Below, piece after piece: positions 1-8,100 of a DNA stretch of 64,000 nucleotides (position 1 is its first letter; every line of letters begins with the position of its first letter). Under the pieces are notes generated by a model, which saw nothing but the letters and a program-made list of their open reading frames with translations, made no database searches and had not been told where the DNA came from. Source of the DNA: Citrobacter rodentium NBRC 105723 = DSM 16636 (GTDB lineage: Bacteria > Pseudomonadota > Gammaproteobacteria > Enterobacterales > Enterobacteriaceae). The translations under genes and the position numbers were made by a program. Location: positions 4,402,001 to 4,466,000 of the forward strand of contig NZ_CP082833.1 of assembly GCF_021278985.1 (NCBI RefSeq). The letters are read 5' to 3'.

Positions 1-120
1 TCGTACTCCAGTGACCGCTGCCATGTATCGCCGTCCTGTGCATCCATCAGACTCAGCATCCCGGAACGTTGCATCAGGTCACGCCAGATTTCACGGTCGA
101 GATTCCAGGTGATGGTTTTC
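1..120 (-). CDS. Partial ORF running off the left edge (possibly DUF4942-like)
   Basis: Only the first 40 codons are visible, starting MKTITWNLDREIWRDLMQR and continuing off the left edge. The text recalls the C-terminal part of DUF4942 proteins, which lie beside CbtA-type toxin genes in enterobacterial islands; this is from memory and weak. It directly follows two small genes on the same strand (79-residue and DUF957-like) with only a few bases between, so the three look co-transcribed. The reading frame stays open upstream of the ATG, so the true start is uncertain. Confidence 0.4.
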
Positions 121-129
121 ATCGCGGTT

Positions 130-369
130 TCAGGTTTCTCCGTCAGCCAGCAGCCACAGCGAAAATCCTGTTTCATCGGCCCAGTCCAGGGCGGTTTTAC
201 CTCCAATCATTTCTGTCAGTGCTGAGTTTTCTGCCAGTTGCCGGATAAGCGCTTCGGTTTGTTGCAGTGCTATATTCCGTACCGTCACAACGTGTCGGAT
301 ACTGGTGGAGCAGATAACATCCGTATGCCCGTTGACCACTTCCAGACTGGAGATTGTGATATCTGACAT
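130..369 (-). CDS. Small hypothetical protein of the CbtA-linked gene cluster (DUF5983-like)
   Basis: A 79-residue acidic soluble protein with no signal peptide or membrane segment. It begins MSDITISSLEVVNGHTDV. I associate this text with small proteins (DUF5983 type) that accompany the YeeU/CbtA toxin-antitoxin genes in E. coli islands and CP4-like prophages, but the family call is tentative. It lies between the DUF957-like gene upstream and a partial gene downstream, same strand. An A/T-rich spacer with a GGAAA stretch precedes the ATG. Function unknown. Confidence 0.5.
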   Translation of the reverse strand: MSDITISSLEVVNGHTDVICSTSIRHVVTVRNIALQQTEALIRQLAENSALTEMIGGKTALDWADETGFSLWLLADGET

Positions 370-453
370 AATTGGTTTTCCTTTTTGCTGATAAATGAAA
401 ACGCCAGCTGTATCCAGGCTGGCGTCAGGGGAATAAACGATGGTGAGTGAAAT

Positions 454-630
454 TCACCGCTTCTGCTGCAGAAGCTGCAGATGGCGCAGGGTACGGATAT
501 CCTCCCAGGTCTGTTCAATACAGGGCAGCAGTGCTGCCGAATCCGTTTTATCCCCATTGTTGTCGAAGATAATTCCAGATTCGCAGTCGATATTGTCCTG
601 CAGCCACGCAATCAGAATATCCAGCGCCAT
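454..630 (-). CDS. DUF957-family small protein
   Basis: From the ATG at 630 this is a 58-residue protein beginning MALDILIAWLQDNIDCESG and containing FDNNGDKTDSAALLPCIEQ. This is the characteristic text of DUF957 proteins, small cytoplasmic proteins of unknown function found beside CbtA toxin genes in E. coli islands. The frame is open to 759, but the upstream part (Cys-rich, unlike the family) looks non-coding, so I prefer the internal start. It is the first gene of a short same-strand group and its left neighbours follow within about 85 bases. No toxin or antitoxin gene is visible in the window. Confidence 0.55.
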   Translation of the reverse strand: MALDILIAWLQDNIDCESGIIFDNNGDKTDSAALLPCIEQTWEDIRTLRHLQLLQQKR

Positions 631-876
631 TTCCGTGGTTAATGATTTGATGTTGTGTATTTCCGGATTACCAGTCGAAAGTGGGCAGGCCCGGCAGACA
701 TCCGGCGCTGGCATCCAGATGAATGAGACTGACGCCATAACGCTGGATGAGCATAACAATCAGACAACGGAACCTTTTTGACAGGCCCAGGCGTTTAAGC
801 CGCAGAACCGGATACGACCACGCATCAGTACGTAACAGGTACCCGGTACCGGGAATAGAAAAAAACGCGACGTCTC

Positions 877-1696
877 TCCATGCGCCAGGAGCATCGTGCT
901 GGTGAAAAGCTCTTTATCGACTTCTGTGGCGTTGACAATAACCTGTTAAACAAACTGACACAATTGAAACTCCCGGCGTTGGTCGGGAGCCTGATACGGC
1001 AGTGGGAAACGCCTCAGACTTACGACGAACTGTCGTTCGAGGAGAGGCTTGACGCTGCTGGTTGATGACGAGCTCCTGAACAGAGAAAGCAGTCGTGTGG
1101 CACGGTTGAGAAAAAATGCTGGCCTGAAATACCAGGTAACACCGGAAGGACTGCGTTATCCGGCCTCAAGAGGTCTGCGGGCTGAACACATGAGGGAAGT
1201 GCTGAACGGCCACTACATAATCCACAAGAAAAACCTGCTGATAACCGGTCCGACAGGATGCGGCAAGAACTGGATAGCCAATGTGCTGGGCGAACAGGCA
1301 TGTTGACAGAAACACAGCGTCCGGTACTGTAGAAACGGGCGATTACTGGAACAGCTGGCTCAGGGGCGTGTTGACGGCAGCTGGCTGAAACATCTGAAAC
1401 AGTTGCAAAAAATACAGGTTCTAATCCTGGACGATCTGGGGCTGGAACAGTTAAGTAACGCCCAGTGTAATGACCTTCTGGAGATCACAGAAGGTCGTTA
1501 CGGGCAGAGCAGCACAATAGTGGTAAGCCAGTTCCCGGTAGATAAATGGCATGGTCTGATAAAAAACCCAACAACAGCAGATGCCATTTTGGACAGACTG
1601 GTATATAACTCACACAGAGTGGTCCTTCAGAGAGAGCCCCTGAGGAAAAATCCCCCGATAGTGGAAGCACCGAAAAAACGAGTTAAAAAGCAGTAG
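877..1696 (+). pseudogene. IS21-family istA/istB remnant
   Basis: Three reading frames together spell an IS21-type helper ATPase. Around 883-930 there is a scrap of IstA (RQEHRAGEKLFIDFCG), followed by the IstB N-terminus (LTQLKLPALVGSLIRQWE), a Walker A region (ITGPTGCGKNWIANVLGEQA, with N where T/S is usual) in a second frame from 1049, and the IstB C-terminus (LILDDLGLEQLS, the Walker B region) from about 1390. Frame changes near 1050 and 1300 and loss of nearly all of istA show it is dead. It separates the CbtA-linked genes from the effector genes. Confidence 0.8.
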
Positions 1697-1927
1697 AAAA
1701 AGTTAAGTTCCCGGTTAATCGAATACATGCGAATCGCGAGGAGCCTGTACATAATTTTGTGTAATTGCCTGATTTTGATATGTTGTAAGCGTAAACCGAC
1801 CGCCGTATGTAGCCATTAAGCCAGTATTGGTAACGTAGGTGCCCGCCTTTTCAACTGACGGACATTATTTTGCTTATTGGTATTCATTCAAAGAATGAAG
1901 TAGAATTAATTCCAGGCAATTCCCCCT

Positions 1928-2620
1928 CTAAGTGGCTGACCTTCTCGCCTCAATTTGAGCAAGTTTATTATTCATATTTTTCATATAACTATCTATTTCC
2001 TCCAACACATAGCCAAAGATCTCTCCCATTTCACGAGCAATAATCATTTCAGATTTCACAGCCTTTAACTCTGGAGATTCATAATTTAATTCCTGCATGA
2101 TGTCTCTTTTTATATTATATAATTCTATAAATCGATTTGCTCGTTGTTCTCCCAGAGGGCTGTCATTTCTGTACACAATCACTATATACAAAAAATCATT
2201 GTTTTCTTTAGGGAAGATCTTGCAACAAATATCCGGAAGCTCACACAATGCATGTAAGTCAGGATGATATAAGCTATCTACAGAAAACTGTCCCATTGGG
2301 CGTTTTCCGGATATAACTGTTAGCCAGCTGCCTTCCGGTGTACTAGCTTCGTTTCTGGAAATAGGTTTAAACTCTTCCGGACATACAGAATACATTGCTT
2401 GCATATAAGCAAGTCGCCTGGCTTTCTCGTTAATAAATCCTTCCTGTTTTAGTTCAGCTACTCCTCTAGTTACGCCAGATATATACTTCTTATCATATAC
2501 ATTGGGTGGTTCATTAAAGTAGTTATGTTCAATTTCCGGGTAAATATTTTTCACCACATATTCAGCATGCTTAGTATTTATAGAAAGTAAGTTCTGAGTA
2601 TTTGTGATGGGATTAATCAT
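1928..2620 (-). CDS. nleE: NleE, type III secreted cysteine methyltransferase effector
   Basis: NleE is injected into host cells by the LEE-encoded type III system. It methylates a zinc-coordinating cysteine in TAB2/TAB3 and so blocks NF-kB activation (family knowledge). This 230-residue protein begins MINPITNTQNLLSINTKHAE and carries the IDSYMK motif essential for activity at residues 209-214. It ends IEARRSAT, a few residues longer than my memory of the 224-residue EPEC protein. A GGAG Shine-Dalgarno precedes the ATG. It follows nleB by only 42 bases on the same strand, so the two are probably one transcript, as in O-island 122. The gene is clearly AT-rich compared with the core genes, as expected for a horizontally acquired, H-NS-silenced locus. 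Confidence 0.96.
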   Translation of the reverse strand: MINPITNTQNLLSINTKHAEYVVKNIYPEIEHNYFNEPPNVYDKKYISGVTRGVAELKQEGFINEKARRLAYMQAMYSVCPEEFKPISRNEASTPEGSWLTVISGKRPMGQFSVDSLYHPDLHALCELPDICCKIFPKENNDFLYIVIVYRNDSPLGEQRANRFIELYNIKRDIMQELNYESPELKAVKSEMIIAREMGEIFGYVLEEIDSYMKNMNNKLAQIEARRSAT

Positions 2621-2662
2621 CTACATCTCCATAACGATATTTTTCAACTGCAAACGGAAAAC

Positions 2663-3652
2663 TTACCATGAACTGTTGGTATACATACTGGTGTTCGGTA
2701 TAATATTTTTATGCTTAAACTCAATAAAATTACAAAAAACATTATAATCCTGTAATGATGAATAGTTAAAATGCCGCTTGAGTCCCTTTCCAACACCATC
2801 ATAATATGGATGCGCATCAACTTTACTCTTCATAATATCAAGGCCAGCAAGTAATGCTGGATGATTACTACGATTGACAACTATTGCACCATTTTCAAGA
2901 CTTTTTCTATTATCATTACAATCCACATACACAGCGATACCATCAGGAGCATACAGGACACCTAATTTATCAGTAATAATCATATCTGCATCAAGATATA
3001 TACATCCCCCACATGGAGATATGTTATGGCATCCAGTTTTACCCGTCTCTGTAAACAACCCCCCCCCCTTCAATACCGCCAAGTTTCTAAAAAAATCAAA
3101 CCAAGTATGACCTCTTTTTTCTGCATATGATTCAATCAAAGAGTCCTTTCCGTATGGAATATTTTTTAACTCTTCTCTTAACAATCCCAACAGATAATTA
3201 TCTCTCTCACTCGCTGGATATGATTCTTGTTCATGAATATTTTCAAGATAAATATCAGACAGTTTTTTATCATACATACTGAAATCAACATTTTCCCGAT
3301 ATATTATCTTTATATTTTGATGTTCATCTTCAAGACTGAGAAATTCTTTTCTTTGCTCATAAGTAAAGTCTCCGTCTACCAGTACTCCTATTACGCGCTC
3401 ATTTTCTATTTTTGCAGCATTTATAATATTGCTCAAATACGGATGCTCTTTGGTATTCAATATCGGTACTTCACCTTTTCCGTATCGCTCTGGCCTTGCT
3501 TCAAACCACTGAAAAAGAATGGGTGTTTTTTCATCAATGGGTTCCATAGAATAATCTTTTCCAGCAAAGGAAACAGTCTGGAGAGGAGCACTATCTGATA
3601 AAGCGGTCTCTCCTCTGAAATTAAATTGAAGAACATTTAATGGAGATAACAT
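2663..3652 (-). CDS. nleB: NleB, type III secreted arginine GlcNAc-transferase effector
   Basis: NleB transfers N-acetylglucosamine to arginines of host death-domain proteins (FADD, TRADD), blocking death-receptor signalling. The 329 residues match the family length. The Mn/UDP-binding DxD motif is D221-A-D223 (in YLDADMIITDK) and the catalytic Glu is E253 (SLENGA). The text KTGCHNISPCGGCIYL just before the DxD is also family-typical. A strong AAGGGGAA Shine-Dalgarno precedes the ATG. nleE follows in the same transcription unit. Unusually, residues K195-G198 are encoded by an uninterrupted run of ten G on the coding strand (C at 3059-3068), although the gene is AT-rich; slippage there would truncate the protein before its DxD motif. 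Confidence 0.97.
   Translation of the reverse strand: MLSPLNVLQFNFRGETALSDSAPLQTVSFAGKDYSMEPIDEKTPILFQWFEARPERYGKGEVPILNTKEHPYLSNIINAAKIENERVIGVLVDGDFTYEQRKEFLSLEDEHQNIKIIYRENVDFSMYDKKLSDIYLENIHEQESYPASERDNYLLGLLREELKNIPYGKDSLIESYAEKRGHTWFDFFRNLAVLKGGGLFTETGKTGCHNISPCGGCIYLDADMIITDKLGVLYAPDGIAVYVDCNDNRKSLENGAIVVNRSNHPALLAGLDIMKSKVDAHPYYDGVGKGLKRHFNYSSLQDYNVFCNFIEFKHKNIIPNTSMYTNSSW
3059..3068 (-). repeat. Poly-G(10) homopolymer inside nleB
   Basis: Ten consecutive C on the plus strand, read as G10 in nleB codons 195-198 (AAG GGG GGG GGG). Glycine could be encoded by GGT/GGA as elsewhere in this AT-rich gene. Tracts of this length are prone to slipped-strand mispairing. Confidence 0.9.
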
Positions 3653-3895
3653 AAGATTCCCCTTAGACTAATCATGTTAATATCATACTCTCATTTAGAC
3701 GGAGTACTACGTCTGATTAATTGTTTTTCTACCATAGATTCAGAACATTGCTGACCTTAACAAAAAATTCTGATTAACAATGACATCCTTTTTTCCCTTA
3801 TTCTATTATATAGAATCGTGATCCTGAATGCTGGTTGGATTTTAACAATCAGCAGAGCAACGTTGTCAATAAGAAAAGTTGTCCATTAGTAACAT
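3653..3895. promoter_or_regulatory. nleB-nleE upstream region
   Basis: About 240 bases of AT-rich DNA upstream of nleB on the minus strand, ending at the 3' end of an IS4-family remnant. The nleBE promoter must lie here, or read in from the IS. No operator could be assigned by eye; Ler/H-NS/GrlA control is the usual arrangement for such effectors but is not demonstrated by the sequence. Confidence 0.4.
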
Positions 3896-4524
3896 CTACT
3901 TGTGATGGCGGGGGCGTTTTGTTATGAACACAGCTTCCAGAGCACCCCGCATATGTTCCAGTCGTTTCGGGATGGTCCCCAGTGACGCCGTATTTCCCAG
4001 CACTATCATTTCTGTTGCGATAAACTGAAACGCGAACTTAAAGCTGATTTCTGACGCCGCTTTTTTGTGTTTCTCAGCCGCTTTTGTTGCCTCACGCCGT
4101 ATCAGGTTGTAAGCCAGCAACATACCCCACACCTTCTGTTCCAGCAGCTCAACCTTACGACTTCTCAGCTCCAGGGCATTGTTCAGCAGGCTGCTTTTCA
4201 GGTTTCTGAACCCGACTTCGATTTCCCATCGTGAATGGTAAAGTTCCGCCACCTCTTTTGCTTTGTAGAGGTCTGCCGGGAGTGATGTCAGCACCGTTTT
4301 CTCCACACCATTCACCTCATAAGTCACAGCCCGGGCGTACCAGAACTCTGGCAGTGAAGGATTCTTTTTCCTCGCTTGCGGCGATAAACGACGGCAGCGA
4401 GCGGTCGCATGTGCAAAAAGCGTCAGGCAATGCTGTCGGAAAGGTGCTCTGCAAACTGTTGTGCAGAGGGTGGTGGCATAAGCGGATGGTCACTGAAATT
4501 GAGCAGGTCATTGAGAAGTGGCAT
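3896..4524 (-). pseudogene. IS4-family transposase, internally deleted (copy A)
   Basis: The C-terminal part is clear: PSLPEFWYARAVTYEVNGV, then the YREK-type region ELYHSRWEIEVGFRNLKSS with the catalytic Glu, ending FITKRPRHHK. Upstream, in a different frame, is the N-terminus MPLLNDLLNFSDHPLMPPPS (ATG at 4524), which breaks after about 30 residues and is fused directly to the C-terminal half near 4365. The central catalytic Asp region is missing, so it is a dead, internally deleted transposase. It is a diverged relative of the copy at 4981-5478. Confidence 0.8.
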
Positions 4525-4633
4525 AATAAATATCCTCAGGCATAGCCGGAGGTTTTTCAAATGCGCCTGTAAGGCTCTCTTACCAGCCGCGCCCTAACAG
4601 GCGCATGCGATCTGACATTTGCATCTAACTTCC
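4525..4633. repeat. Spacer repeat A between IS4 and IS200 fragments
   Basis: This stretch recurs almost base for base at 5479-5587. Each copy carries a CCTC(A/C)GGCATAGCCGGAGG hairpin followed by T residues and the inverted repeat GCGCCTGTAAGG...CTAACAGGCGC. It joins the same IS4 N-terminus to the same IS200 C-terminus in both modules. Confidence 0.7.
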
Positions 4634-4978
4634 TTACTTACGGCCCGTAAACGGGCTACCAGGATATGGGATCGATAACTGCTCTCCCATTTTATCTTCT
4701 TCAAGCTGGTACTTTATGTATTCCTGTATCTTCTCCGTGTTCTTGCCTACGGTATCTATATAGTAGCCTCGGCAGCAGAACTCTCTTTTTCTGTATTTGA
4801 ACTTCAGATCTCCAAACTGCTCGTACAGCATCAGGCTACTCTTTCCCTTCAGATATCCCATAAAACCCGACACACTCATTTTCGGCGGGATCTCCACAAG
4901 CGTGTGGATATGATCTACGCAACATTCCACTTCCACAATACGGACGTTTTCCCATTCACATAGTTTTCTCAAGATCAC
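4634..4978 (-). pseudogene. IS200-type Y1 transposase, N-terminally truncated (copy A)
   Basis: This encodes the last 113 or so residues of an IS200/IS605-family TnpA. VDHIHTLVEIPPKMSVSGFM carries the HUH motif (HIH here), and RGYYIDTVGKNTEKIQEYIK carries the catalytic Tyr. The protein ends YPGSPFTGRK, the usual IS200 end. The family has about 152 residues, so the first 40 or so are missing. The break abuts another transposase fragment at 4981, showing a recombination scar. It is related to but clearly diverged from the copy at 5588. Confidence 0.85.
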
Positions 4979-4980
4979 GC

Positions 4981-5478
4981 CTATGCGCTTTGCCGCTCAG
5001 TGGATGTGTTGGCAGAGCCATAATGTTCACGCAGCTCAGGTTCATCAGGTGTCCTGAACTGTGCGCCATCGATGGCAAAAAGTTGCAGGCCATGCCAGTC
5101 ATCTTTCTGGTAACGCTCAGTTCCCCATGTCTGCGCGGTCTGGCGGAAAAGCCATTCCACCGGTGCGGCACCCACGCGCTGACACGCCTGGGTGACAGCG
5201 CTGCGGGCCAGCAGGTTCATCCCCGCTTCACCATCCGCGCTCAGGTTCAGACGACGAACCACATCGGTAATCGACTCATTGCGGAAGAAGGCCATAGCCA
5301 CGACCATCCAGATAACCATGTCGCCCGGTAAACGACAGCGGCGAACGGTCGCGTGTGCAGAAAGCGTCAGGCAGTGTTGTATCCATTCGACGGGAAGATG
5401 CTGAGCAAACAGTTGTGCAGAAGGGGGCGGCATCAGCGGATGATCGCTGAAATCGAGCAGGTCATTGAGAAGTGGCAT
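4981..5478 (-). pseudogene. IS4-family transposase N-terminal fragment (copy B)
   Basis: The N-terminal 160 or so residues of an IS4-family transposase: MPLLNDLLDFSDHPLMPPPS at the start, RRCRLPGDMVIWMVVAMAFF in the N-terminal domain, and LFAIDGAQFRTPDEPE with the first catalytic Asp. The protein stops after SANTSTERQSA, exactly where the IS200 copy A begins, so the C-terminal two thirds have been lost. Upstream of the ATG a hairpin (CCTCCGGCATAGCCGGAGG followed by T residues) is shared with copy A. Confidence 0.85.
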
Positions 5479-5587
5479 AATAAATATCCTCCGGCATAGC
5501 CGGAGGTTTTTCTGATGCGCCTGTAAGGCTCTCTTACCAGCCGCGCCCTAACAGGCGCATACGATCTGACATTTGCATCAAGATTCG
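5479..5587. repeat. Spacer repeat B between IS4 and IS200 fragments
   Basis: Second copy of the hairpin-plus-inverted-repeat spacer at 4525-4633. Differences are scattered single bases. Its presence in both modules means the IS4-IS200 junction existed before the two modules came together. Confidence 0.7.
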
Positions 5588-6190
5588 TTACTTACGGCCC
5601 GTAAACGGGCTACCCGGATATGGGATCGATAACTGCTCTCCCATTTTATCCTCTTCAAGCTGGTGCTTTATGTAATCCAGTATTTTCGCCGTATTTTTAC
5701 CCACTGTATCGACGTAGTACCCTCTGCACCAGAACTCCCTGTTCCTGTATTTAAATTTCAAATCCCCAAACTGCACGTAAAGCATCAGACTACTTTTTCC
5801 TTTCAGATATCCCATAAAGCCGGATACGCTCATTTTGGGCGGGATTTCAACAAGCATATGGATATGATCTGCGCAGCATTCAGCTTCCAGAATCCGTACG
5901 TTTTTCCACTCACACAGCTTTCTCAAAATACTGCCTGTTGCTCTACGCTTCTCGCCATAGAACGCCTGTCTTCAGTATTTCGGCGCAAAAAATTGTGATA
6001 TTTACAGTTCCATCGGATGTGCGCTAAGCTCTTTTCGTCCCCCCTGGAACCCCTTTTTGATTTCTTGTTTGACACTTGCAGTTGCCAGACCGCAAGGTGT
6101 TTTAACAAATCAAAAGGGGTTTTAATAACTGGCCCAAAGCTGAAAGCTTTACTGAACCCCCAGCCTGGCTGGGGGTTTTCAATGCACAAG
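5588..6190 (-). pseudogene. IS200-family element, dead copy B
   Basis: An almost complete IS200 element on the minus strand. From about 6180 the left end reads as a GC-rich hairpin (CCCAGCCTGGCTGGG), then leader, then the TnpA N-terminus GDEKSLAHIRWNCKYH. The start ATG seen in the related copy near 33.6 kb is AGG here. A frame change follows WNCKYH, and the continuing frame (FAPKY, stop, RQAFYGEKRRATGSILRKL) contains a TGA. The rest, CADHIHMLVEI (HUH), RGYYVDTVGKNTAK (catalytic Tyr) and the SPFTGRK end, is intact. Start loss, frameshift and stop make it inactive. Confidence 0.85.
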
Positions 6191-6219
6191 AAAACGACTC
6201 CCTAGGGGTTAGGGATAAC

Positions 6220-6254
6220 AATAAATATCAATACGGTTCTGGCGAGCAGCTTAC
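6220..6254. mobile_element. Solitary IS66-family terminal end
   Basis: The plus strand here is nearly identical to the right end of the intact IS66-family element at 47423-50121. The outer 20 bases on the minus strand are GTAAGCTGCTCGCCAGAACC, against GTAAGCGGCTCGCCAGAACC at the intact copy, and the match reaches back to the tnpC stop codon. No tnp gene is present, so this is a relic of a lost element. Confidence 0.8.
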
Positions 6255-6364
6255 GTTGCAGAAACCAGTCTACCGTAGCAAATGCTGCATGGCCAGGGGC
6301 ATCCCCGACCTGTCAGCATATCTACTAAGTCGAATTTAACAACCTAGAGGATTGTGCCCTTCCT

Positions 6365-8011
6365 TTAATTGTTATATTCATTAGAGTAATACCCATAAAC
6401 ATCAAGGAGGTGTCTGCTGCTAAACTCGCTTAAGTGTTCTGTTAGCCTTTCTGGATATATATCAAATTCTTTTAAAAGATCTATATATTCCTTTACAGCC
6501 TTATTTAACTTATATTCACCACCGATAATTACATTTACGTTATCTCTTTCACAATTAATTGCTAATGCTAGAATGCTTGACATCCTACATGGACTTGTAT
6601 CAAGTTTTTTAAATAACTTACCGTATAATTGAACAACTTGAGCATGCCCATGAGTGATCGCTAATGATAAACCAGTAAAATCATAATATTTTGCAGTCAA
6701 TAATTCTTCGATAACATCCTTTGGAATATCTAACAAAATTAGTGAATCAAAAAAAACCTGAATCGTATTGATGTCTCCACTTTGATATGCAAGAAGTAAT
6801 CCCGGTACCCCGTCATAATTTCTTGCCTCAAGTATCCTGATTATATCACTTTTTGTCAGATTACTATTTTTAAGTACATCACAATAAGCTTGTATTGCGT
6901 CAGAGTGACTATTTTTAAATGCGGCAAACAATCCTGGGGTATATTTATTAGGAGCATGAGGCTCACATTTAAATGCTGAAAACAAATACTCTAAATCCCT
7001 ATTTTTATCAATAACATCCAGAACTAATTTACCATAATTTTTAATAGCTTGTGCATGTCCATTTTGAAGAGCCTGATATAAACCAGGTATCGCTCTATCT
7101 AAAGTTCTGGCAGATAATATGTGTGTTAGTTTTTCTTTATTAATATTGGATTTTTTTATTAAGATTCCATACTCATCAATTGCATTTTCATTTCCATTTT
7201 GTAGAGCCAGAAGTAATCCGGGATCACCATTAACGTTTTTCGCTTCACACAACGTTTCCATCTGTGATTTGGTAAGCTCTACAAATCGTGTATCGTTATA
7301 TACATTTTTGATTACCTCGCTTAGTCCTGCTCCCATAGCAAAATTAACCACAACACTCTGGAGAGGATTATCGGGTAATTTTTTTATAGACACATTATTA
7401 TTTTCAATTGATGTTGTTCTATCCACAAAAAGTGACAGTATTTCTTCTTTTAGGCCATAACATTTCAGACACGGTTCACTAAGAAAATCATAAGCAGTCA
7501 ACTTTCTTGCATCTATAATATTTTTAGCACAAAAAAATACGCGTTGATGAGTCGCAGTCTGGTTGGGATCATAGAAATTAATAACAAACTTATCCTCTTT
7601 ATCTTTTTTTATCTTCATCCCCAAGGCCATTTGATGTCCGGGAGAATGAATTCCCAATGACAAACAAGCTTTGTTTTCTTTCTCCATTTGAAGGAAAATG
7701 TTATAGATAACTCTCCCCCATGATTCATTCTCTACAAAATACACATCGCCATTGATATTATTTGTTCCGGTATTTTCGTTAATGACAATAGATTTACTTA
7801 ATAATTGAGCGGAGGAAAATGTTTTATAATCTATCTTACCTGAATTACTGCAAAAAAAATCACTCCAATATGACGCTATATGCCGGCACCATATAATCTT
7901 CCCATTATTATCACTAATCTGCCCATTTAAATTAATACTGGCATCTCTCTTTTTTGATAAATAAGGTTGATTGTTTTTTGAAAAGTATTCAGTATTATTT
8001 ACTACTGGCAT
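6365..8011 (-). CDS. espL: EspL-family type III effector cysteine protease with ankyrin-like repeats
   Basis: Members of the ShET2/OspD3/EspL family are injected into host cells; EspL cleaves RHIM-domain proteins (RIPK1, RIPK3, TRIF, ZBP1) and blocks necroptosis and inflammation. This 548-residue protein has the protease domain first. C42 (in IIWCRHIA), H126 (SPGHQMALGM) and D148 (NFYDPNQT) fall exactly five residues before EPEC C47/H131/D153, so the triad is kept. From about residue 255 there are repeated units of the type DGxPGLLLALQNGxxxAIxxYG, ankyrin-like. A strong AAAGGAGATG Shine-Dalgarno precedes the ATG. It is AT-rich like nleB and nleE, its usual companions in O-island 122 (espL2). 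Whether it is espL1 or espL2 cannot be decided here. Confidence 0.92.
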   Translation of the reverse strand: MPVVNNTEYFSKNNQPYLSKKRDASINLNGQISDNNGKIIWCRHIASYWSDFFCSNSGKIDYKTFSSAQLLSKSIVINENTGTNNINGDVYFVENESWGRVIYNIFLQMEKENKACLSLGIHSPGHQMALGMKIKKDKEDKFVINFYDPNQTATHQRVFFCAKNIIDARKLTAYDFLSEPCLKCYGLKEEILSLFVDRTTSIENNNVSIKKLPDNPLQSVVVNFAMGAGLSEVIKNVYNDTRFVELTKSQMETLCEAKNVNGDPGLLLALQNGNENAIDEYGILIKKSNINKEKLTHILSARTLDRAIPGLYQALQNGHAQAIKNYGKLVLDVIDKNRDLEYLFSAFKCEPHAPNKYTPGLFAAFKNSHSDAIQAYCDVLKNSNLTKSDIIRILEARNYDGVPGLLLAYQSGDINTIQVFFDSLILLDIPKDVIEELLTAKYYDFTGLSLAITHGHAQVVQLYGKLFKKLDTSPCRMSSILALAINCERDNVNVIIGGEYKLNKAVKEYIDLLKEFDIYPERLTEHLSEFSSRHLLDVYGYYSNEYNN

Positions 8012-8029
8012 ATATTCATCTCCTTTCTA

Positions 8030-8056
8030 TAAAAATCTCCCCTGAAAAGGAGAGAT
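8030..8056 (-). promoter_or_regulatory. Leader hairpin before espL
   Basis: On the espL strand the leader contains CTCTCC-TTTTCA-GGGGAG followed by ATTTTTATAG, a six-pair stem with a U run, ending shortly before the Shine-Dalgarno. It resembles a weak intrinsic terminator or attenuator placed inside the 5' leader. Function is inferred only. Confidence 0.4.
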
Positions 8057-8100
8057 TATGTCCTATAAGATGTCCTTGACCCACTATATCCAAACATCCG

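Noticed and set aside
454..759. Using the longest form (101 codons) of the DUF957-like gene
   Set aside because: The extra 43 N-terminal residues are Cys-rich and unlike the family; the internal ATG at 630 fits the known size.
1740..1790. Possible IS256-type terminal sequence (GAGCCTGTACATAATTTTGT)
   Set aside because: It resembles remembered IS ends, but there is no transposase or partner end in the window, so it was not listed as a feature.
6210..6222. Partial homing-endonuclease-like site (TAGGGATAACA)
   Set aside because: Only 11 of 18 bases match the I-SceI site and no intron or endonuclease is nearby; chance.
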